A stretch of 40,207 nucleotides of DNA. It comes from an uncultured Oscillibacter sp. GTDB taxonomy: Bacteria; Bacillota; Clostridia; Oscillospirales; Oscillospiraceae. This document shows, piece after piece, positions 35,947 to 40,207 of the stretch. Position 1 is the stretch's first letter, and each line of letters starts with the position of its first letter. The stretch is from contig CAJTZL010000022.1 in the NCBI GenBank assembly GCA_910583695.1, forward strand, positions 1-40,207, given 5' to 3'. A program made the position numbers and the translations under genes. The notes below the pieces were generated by a model that saw only the letters and a list, made by a program, of their open reading frames with translations, made no database searches and had not been told where the DNA came from.

Positions 35947-37456
35947 AATTTCGTCCCACCGCTCCGGCGGAGTCCTTGAGGAGCACGTCATGGGCGCCGC
36001 CCTCCACGATGGAGACGGAGCTGACCAGGGTCAGCTTGGCCTTTTCCCGGAGCTCGGGAATCGTCAGGGCGCCGCAGTTGCACATGGTGGAGCGAATCTT
36101 CGCCAGGGTGGTGGCCATGCCGTCCGCCAGGGCGCCGGCATAGGGAACGTAGGAGTCCACGCCCTCTTCAAAGGAGAGCTTCGCCGCGCCGCCCAGGTCG
36201 TAGCGCTGCCAGTTCCGGGCCCGGGCACTGCCTTCGCCCCAGTACTCCTTCATATAGCTGCCGCCAATGAGAATTTTGCTGGTGGGGCTTTCGTCAAACC
36301 GGGAGAAGTACCGGCCCAGCATGCAGAAGTCCGCGCCCATGGCCAGGGCCAGGGTGATGTGATAGTCCTGGACGATGCCGCCGTCGGCGCAGATGGGGAC
36401 GTAGACGCCGGTTTCCGCAAAGTACTTGTCCCGCTCCGCCGCCACGTCGATGACCGCCGTGGCCTGCCCCCGGCCGATGCCCTTGGTCTCCCGGGTGATG
36501 CAGATGGAGCCGCCGCCGATGCCGATTTTCACGAAGTCCGCCCCGGCGTCCGCCAGGAAGCGGAAGCCCTCGCCGTCCACCACGTTGCCCGCGCCCACCT
36601 TCACCGTGTCGCCGTAGCGGTCCCGAATCCAGCGGAGGGTCCGGGCCTGCCACTCGGAGTAGCCCTCCGAGGAGTCGATGACCAGCACATCCACCCCGGC
36701 GTCCACCAGGGCGGGAACCCGGGTTTCGTAGTCCCGGGTGTTGATGCCCGCGCCTACCACATAGCGCTTCTGACCGTCCAGCAGCTCCAGGGGGTTGCCC
36801 TTGTGGGAGTCGTAGTCCTTGCGGAAGACGAAGCTGACGAGACGTCCGTCCTTGGAGACGATGGGCAGGGCGTTGAGCTTCCGGTCCCAGATGATGTCGT
36901 TGGCCTCTTTCAGGCTGGTACCCTCGGGGGCGTAGATGAGCTTATCAAAGGGGGTCATGAAGTTCGTGACGGGGGTGGTGGGGTCCAGGCGGCTGACCCG
37001 GTAGTCCCGGCTGGTGACGAGGCCCAGGAGCCTGCCGGTTCCGGTGCCGTCGTCGGTGACGGCCATGGTGGAGTGGCCGCTGCGCTCCTTCAGGGCCAGC
37101 ACGTCCGCCAGGGTGTCCCCAATCCGGAGGTTGGAGTCGCTGGAGACAAAGCCCGCCTTGTAGTTCTTCACCCGGCGGACCATCTCCGCCTGCTGTTCCA
37201 CGGGCTGGGAGACAAAGATGAAGGCAATGCCGCCCTCCTTGGCAAGGCCGATGCCCATCTGCTCGCCGGAGACCGCCTGCATGACGGCGGAAACCATGGG
37301 CACGTTCATGGTCAGGGGGCACTCCTCGCCCTTTTTAAACTTCACCACCGGCGTCTTCAAGGTCACGTTGGCGGGGATGCACTCGGCGGAGGAGTAGCCG
37401 GGAACCAGCAGATACTCGCTGAAGGTGCGGGAGGGCTCAGAGAAAAAGTAGGCCAT
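35945..37456 (-). CDS. guaB: IMP dehydrogenase, Tritrichomonas-type
   Basis: 503 residues from the ATG at 37456 (GAGGTG 8 nt upstream; a GTG three codons earlier is possible). It has the IMPDH barrel with an inserted CBS pair (about 120-220). The catalytic Cys is residue 319 in GIGGGSICITRE, with Asp261 (IDSS), Asp358 (ADGG), Arg382 (GRYF) and the flap RARNWQRYD (Arg418/Tyr419). From memory this numbering, length and sequence are collinear with the Tritrichomonas foetus enzyme (Cys319, Arg418, Tyr419), rather than with common bacterial GuaB (about 485 residues). It oxidises IMP to XMP with NAD, first step to GMP. Confidence 0.95.
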   Translation of the reverse strand: MAYFFSEPSRTFSEYLLVPGYSSAECIPANVTLKTPVVKFKKGEECPLTMNVPMVSAVMQAVSGEQMGIGLAKEGGIAFIFVSQPVEQQAEMVRRVKNYKAGFVSSDSNLRIGDTLADVLALKERSGHSTMAVTDDGTGTGRLLGLVTSRDYRVSRLDPTTPVTNFMTPFDKLIYAPEGTSLKEANDIIWDRKLNALPIVSKDGRLVSFVFRKDYDSHKGNPLELLDGQKRYVVGAGINTRDYETRVPALVDAGVDVLVIDSSEGYSEWQARTLRWIRDRYGDTVKVGAGNVVDGEGFRFLADAGADFVKIGIGGGSICITRETKGIGRGQATAVIDVAAERDKYFAETGVYVPICADGGIVQDYHITLALAMGADFCMLGRYFSRFDESPTSKILIGGSYMKEYWGEGSARARNWQRYDLGGAAKLSFEEGVDSYVPYAGALADGMATTLAKIRSTMCNCGALTIPELREKAKLTLVSSVSIVEGGAHDVLLKDSAGAVGRN

Positions 37457-37487
37457 AGCGGACACCTCGTTTCTATAAATTTTAGGA

Positions 37488-37517
37488 AGTATACACTACC
37501 CTTGGGGGACTTGTCAA
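37488..37517 (-). promoter_or_regulatory. Promoter of guaB with an overlapping dyad
   Basis: Minus-strand TTGACA (perfect)-18 bp-TATACT. The -35 is inside the dyad GGGGCTTG-a-CAAGTCCCC. The dyad could be an operator or the end of the purL mRNA; no T-run follows it. Confidence 0.75.
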
Positions 37518-37526
37518 GCCCCTGTT

Positions 37527-40207
37527 TCAGAGAATGGCGAAATAATCCCCGGCGGCCTGGAAGAGCCGGAGGTCGTATTCGCCGGGAACGTTCCGGTACA
37601 GGCCCGGACCGATGCGCTCGGCGTGGCCCATCTTGCCGAAAACCCGTCCGTCGGGGGAGGTAATCCCCTCCACCGCCCAGGCGGAGCCGTTGGGGTTGAA
37701 GTCCGGGTCCATGGTGGGCAGGCCCTCCAGGTCCGCGTACTGGGTGGCGATCTGCCCATTTTCCGCCAGGACTTTCAAAAGCTCCGGAGGGCAGAGGAAG
37801 CGGCCCTCGCCATGGGAAGTGGGGGCGGCGTAGACCTCGCCGGGGTTCACCCGGGCCAGCCAGGGGGATTGGTTGGAGACGATGCGGGTATACACAATTT
37901 TGGACTGGTGCCGCCCGATGGCATTGAAGGAGAGGGTGGGGCAGGCCTCGTCCGTATCCCGAATTTCGCCGTAGGGCACCAGCCCCAGCTTGATAAGGGC
38001 CTGGAAGCCGTTGCAAATGCCCAGGGCCAAGCCGTCCCGGTTCCGGAGGAGGTCCATCACCGCCTCGGAGGTCTCCGGCCCCCGGAGGAAGGCTGTGATG
38101 AACTTGCCGGAGCCGTCGGGCTCGTCGCCGCCGGAGAAGCCGCCGGGGAGGAAGAGAATCTGGCTTTCCCGGAGCTTCCGGGCGAAAGCGGCGGCGGACT
38201 CCGCCACGTTCTTGGAGGACTGGTTGTTGATGACGAAGATTTCCGCCGCCAGGCCCGCCCGGAGGGCGGCCCTGGCGCTGTCGTATTCGCAGTTGGTGCC
38301 GGGGAAGACGGGAATCAGGACTTTGGGCTTGGCCGCGCCCACCTTGGGAGCGGGGCGGGTAAAGGCGGGGCAGGGCAGAACGGGAGCCTCGCCGGAGACG
38401 GGGGCTCCGGTGGGGTACACATCCGCCAGCACGGCCTCGTTCAGCGATAACAGTTCGTTGATGGGGGCGGAATCATCACCAATTGTAATCACCGGCTCCG
38501 CCGTGGTAACGCCAATGCGCTTGGCGCCGGGAAGGTCGACGTCCTCCGTCAGCTCCGCCACGATGGTTCCACGATTCGGGCCGTACCAGCGGTGGGGGAC
38601 GGCGGGGGCGGCGGTGAAGCCGATGCGGCTGCCGAAGGACATGTTCATGACCGCTTCCGCCGTGCTGTGCTCCACGGCCCAGGCGGCTTTGACCTTGCCG
38701 CTTTGGGCCAGTTCATGGAACGCCGCCCAAGCGGCCTTCAGATTTTTCGCGTTGACGCCGCCGAAAGCGTACACCGGGTGTCCCGCCTTTTTAAACTCCG
38801 GCGTGAGGACCTCTCCCGCCTGAATAGGAGCGATGGCAAAGGAAATCAGCGTGGGGGGCACGTCCAGATCCAGGAAGGAGCCGGACATGGAGTCCTTGCC
38901 GCCGATGGCCGCCGCGCCGAAGTCCATCTGGGCCTCCATGGCCCCCAGGAGGGCGGCGAAGGGCTTGCCCCAGCGCTCCGGGTCCGTCCGCAGCTTTTCA
39001 AAGTACTCCTGCAAGGTGAGATAAGCGGCCTTGTAGTCCGCGCCGGAGGCCACCAGCTTGGCCAGGGAGATGACCACACTGCTCATGGCCCCGGTGTAGG
39101 GGTCCTCGCTCATGATTTCCGGATTGAACCCCCAGGCCATGACGCTGGCCTGCTCCGTCTCCTGCCCCGGAAGCACCGGGAGAAGGGCCGTCATGGACTG
39201 GGCGGGAGTGCGCTGGGTTTTTCCACCGTAGGGCATGGTGACGCTGCCTGCGCCGATGGTGGAGTCGAACCGCTCCACCAGCCCCCGGCGGGAGGCGCTT
39301 TGCAGGCTGGAGGCCGTTTCCCGGAGGCTTCCGGTTTCGTTGGCGTGCAGACTGCGGTGGGCTTCCGGGATATGGACCTGGGCGTGCTTCACCGCGCCGT
39401 TGGAGTTTAGGAACTCCCGGCTCAGGCTGACAATGGTTTCCCCTTGCCACTGCATGATCATCCGGGGGGATTCCGTGACAACCGCAACCGGATACGCCTC
39501 CAGATTTTCCGCCTTCGCGGCGGCGATGAAGGTTTCCACGTCCTCGGGAGAGACGACCACCGCCATGCGCTCCTGGCTCTCGGAGATGGCCAGCTCCGTG
39601 CCGTCCAGGCCGTCGTACTTTTTCCGTACGGCGTCCAGGTCGATGGTGAGGCCGTCCGCCAGCTCGCCGATGGCAACGGATACGCCCCCTGCGCCGAAGT
39701 CGTTGCAGCGCTTGACGAGGCGGGTAACGCTTCCGTCCCGGAAGAGCCGCTGAATCTTCCGCTCCTCGGGGGCGTTGCCCTTCTGGACCTCGCTGGCCAT
39801 GGTCCGGAGGGATTTCCGGTCGTGGCTCTTGGAGGAGCCGGTGGCTCCGCCGATGCCGTCCCGGCCCGTGCGGCCGCCCAGGAGGATCACCACGTCCCCG
39901 GGGGCGGGGCGCTCCCGCCGGACGTTCTCCGCCGGGGCCGCGCCCACGACGGCGCCCACCTCCAGGTGCTTGGCGACGTAACCGGGGTGGTAGAGCTCTG
40001 CCACGTGGCCCGTGGCAAGGCCGATCTGGTTGCCGTAGGAGGAGTAGCCCGCCGCCGCCGTCTGGCAGAGCTTCCGCTGGGGGAGCTTGCCGGGGAGGGT
40101 CTGGTCCAGGGGCGTCCGGGGGTCGCCGCAGCCGGTGAGGCGCATGGCCTGATGGACGTAGGCCCGGCCGGACAGGGGGTCCCGGATGCAGCCGCCGATG
40201 CAGGTGG
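37527..40207 (-). CDS. purL: Phosphoribosylformylglycinamidine synthase, long form (5' end outside window)
   Basis: The visible part is about 893 residues, about two thirds of the ~1240-residue single-chain enzyme. It begins inside TCIGGCIRDPLSGRAYVHQAMRLTG, then GGRTGRDGIGGATGSS, CNDFGAGGVSVAIGELADG, AAAIGGKDSMSGSF, and a C-terminal glutamine amidotransferase with FPGTNCEYDSARA, PGGFSGGDEPDGS, GICNGFQALIKLGL (nucleophile Cys) and SHGEGRF. It converts FGAR to FGAM in purine synthesis. The reading frame continues without a stop to the window edge, so the start lies beyond 40207. The gene lies 71 nt upstream of the guaB start, with a separate guaB promoter between. Confidence 0.97.
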   Translation of the reverse strand, partial: TCIGGCIRDPLSGRAYVHQAMRLTGCGDPRTPLDQTLPGKLPQRKLCQTAAAGYSSYGNQIGLATGHVAELYHPGYVAKHLEVGAVVGAAPAENVRRERPAPGDVVILLGGRTGRDGIGGATGSSKSHDRKSLRTMASEVQKGNAPEERKIQRLFRDGSVTRLVKRCNDFGAGGVSVAIGELADGLTIDLDAVRKKYDGLDGTELAISESQERMAVVVSPEDVETFIAAAKAENLEAYPVAVVTESPRMIMQWQGETIVSLSREFLNSNGAVKHAQVHIPEAHRSLHANETGSLRETASSLQSASRRGLVERFDSTIGAGSVTMPYGGKTQRTPAQSMTALLPVLPGQETEQASVMAWGFNPEIMSEDPYTGAMSSVVISLAKLVASGADYKAAYLTLQEYFEKLRTDPERWGKPFAALLGAMEAQMDFGAAAIGGKDSMSGSFLDLDVPPTLISFAIAPIQAGEVLTPEFKKAGHPVYAFGGVNAKNLKAAWAAFHELAQSGKVKAAWAVEHSTAEAVMNMSFGSRIGFTAAPAVPHRWYGPNRGTIVAELTEDVDLPGAKRIGVTTAEPVITIGDDSAPINELLSLNEAVLADVYPTGAPVSGEAPVLPCPAFTRPAPKVGAAKPKVLIPVFPGTNCEYDSARAALRAGLAAEIFVINNQSSKNVAESAAAFARKLRESQILFLPGGFSGGDEPDGSGKFITAFLRGPETSEAVMDLLRNRDGLALGICNGFQALIKLGLVPYGEIRDTDEACPTLSFNAIGRHQSKIVYTRIVSNQSPWLARVNPGEVYAAPTSHGEGRFLCPPELLKVLAENGQIATQYADLEGLPTMDPDFNPNGSAWAVEGITSPDGRVFGKMGHAERIGPGLYRNVPGEYDLRLFQAAGDYFAIL

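Overview
The window comes from a high-GC, spore-forming, Gram-positive Clostridia genome, most likely a gut Oscillospiraceae-type bacterium. The evidence is a spoIIID gene, a T-box leader, many sigma-A promoters (TTGACA/TATAAT type, 17-18 bp spacers), Gram-positive families (DUF975, DUF3842, DUF6903, RNHCP, ECF S components, LytR-CpsA-Psr, Bce-type ABC) and a host-glycan locus (galacto-N-biose/lacto-N-biose phosphorylase, GH112). No tRNA, rRNA, CRISPR array or intact mobile element was recognised. The coordinates are a draft reading made by eye.

Left part (1-6.3 kb): a decayed gene end, a minus-strand LytTR response regulator / GHKL histidine kinase pair, then a plus-strand TraX-like membrane protein and a Bce-type ABC ATPase plus FtsX-like permease. 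6.3-9.7 kb (minus strand): a secreted SLH/transglutaminase-like protein, an LCP cell-wall ligase, a bidirectional terminator, a small basic protein and spoIIID. 9.8-13.3 kb (plus): an operon behind a MerR-type promoter (19-bp spacer) encoding an Fe-S aldo/keto reductase-like protein, a DUF3842 protein and a two-domain P-loop kinase, then an ECF S component with its own promoter. 13.3-15.4 kb: a MocR regulator divergent from a second ECF S component.

15.5-20.3 kb: a DUF975 membrane protein whose long leader holds a nested palindromic element, dus-arsC/spx, an aminopeptidase P, an RNHCP protein, and a small gene divergent from an XRE regulator. 20.3-22.9 kb: pyrG with a small downstream gene, and a separate small gene. 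23-30.6 kb: two convergent AraC regulators, one divergent from a sugar ABC importer - DUF6903 - GH112 phosphorylase operon. The operon promoter carries AraC-like direct repeats, and the solute-binding protein appears to lack a central segment.

30.6-40.2 kb: a Cys-rich DUF3795 protein, a DivIVA-like and an HMA-like gene, a cysteine T-box controlling cysE - glyoxalase - cysS, an XRE regulator with repeated operators plus a membrane protein, and minus-strand guaB and purL (purL runs off the window). The IMP dehydrogenase resembles the Tritrichomonas-type enzyme rather than the common bacterial GuaB.

The items most worth a second look are the DUF975 leader element, the MocR protein lacking its PLP lysine, the shortened solute-binding protein with its AraC operator, the IMPDH type, and the divergent Fe-S AKR/DUF3842/kinase operon.
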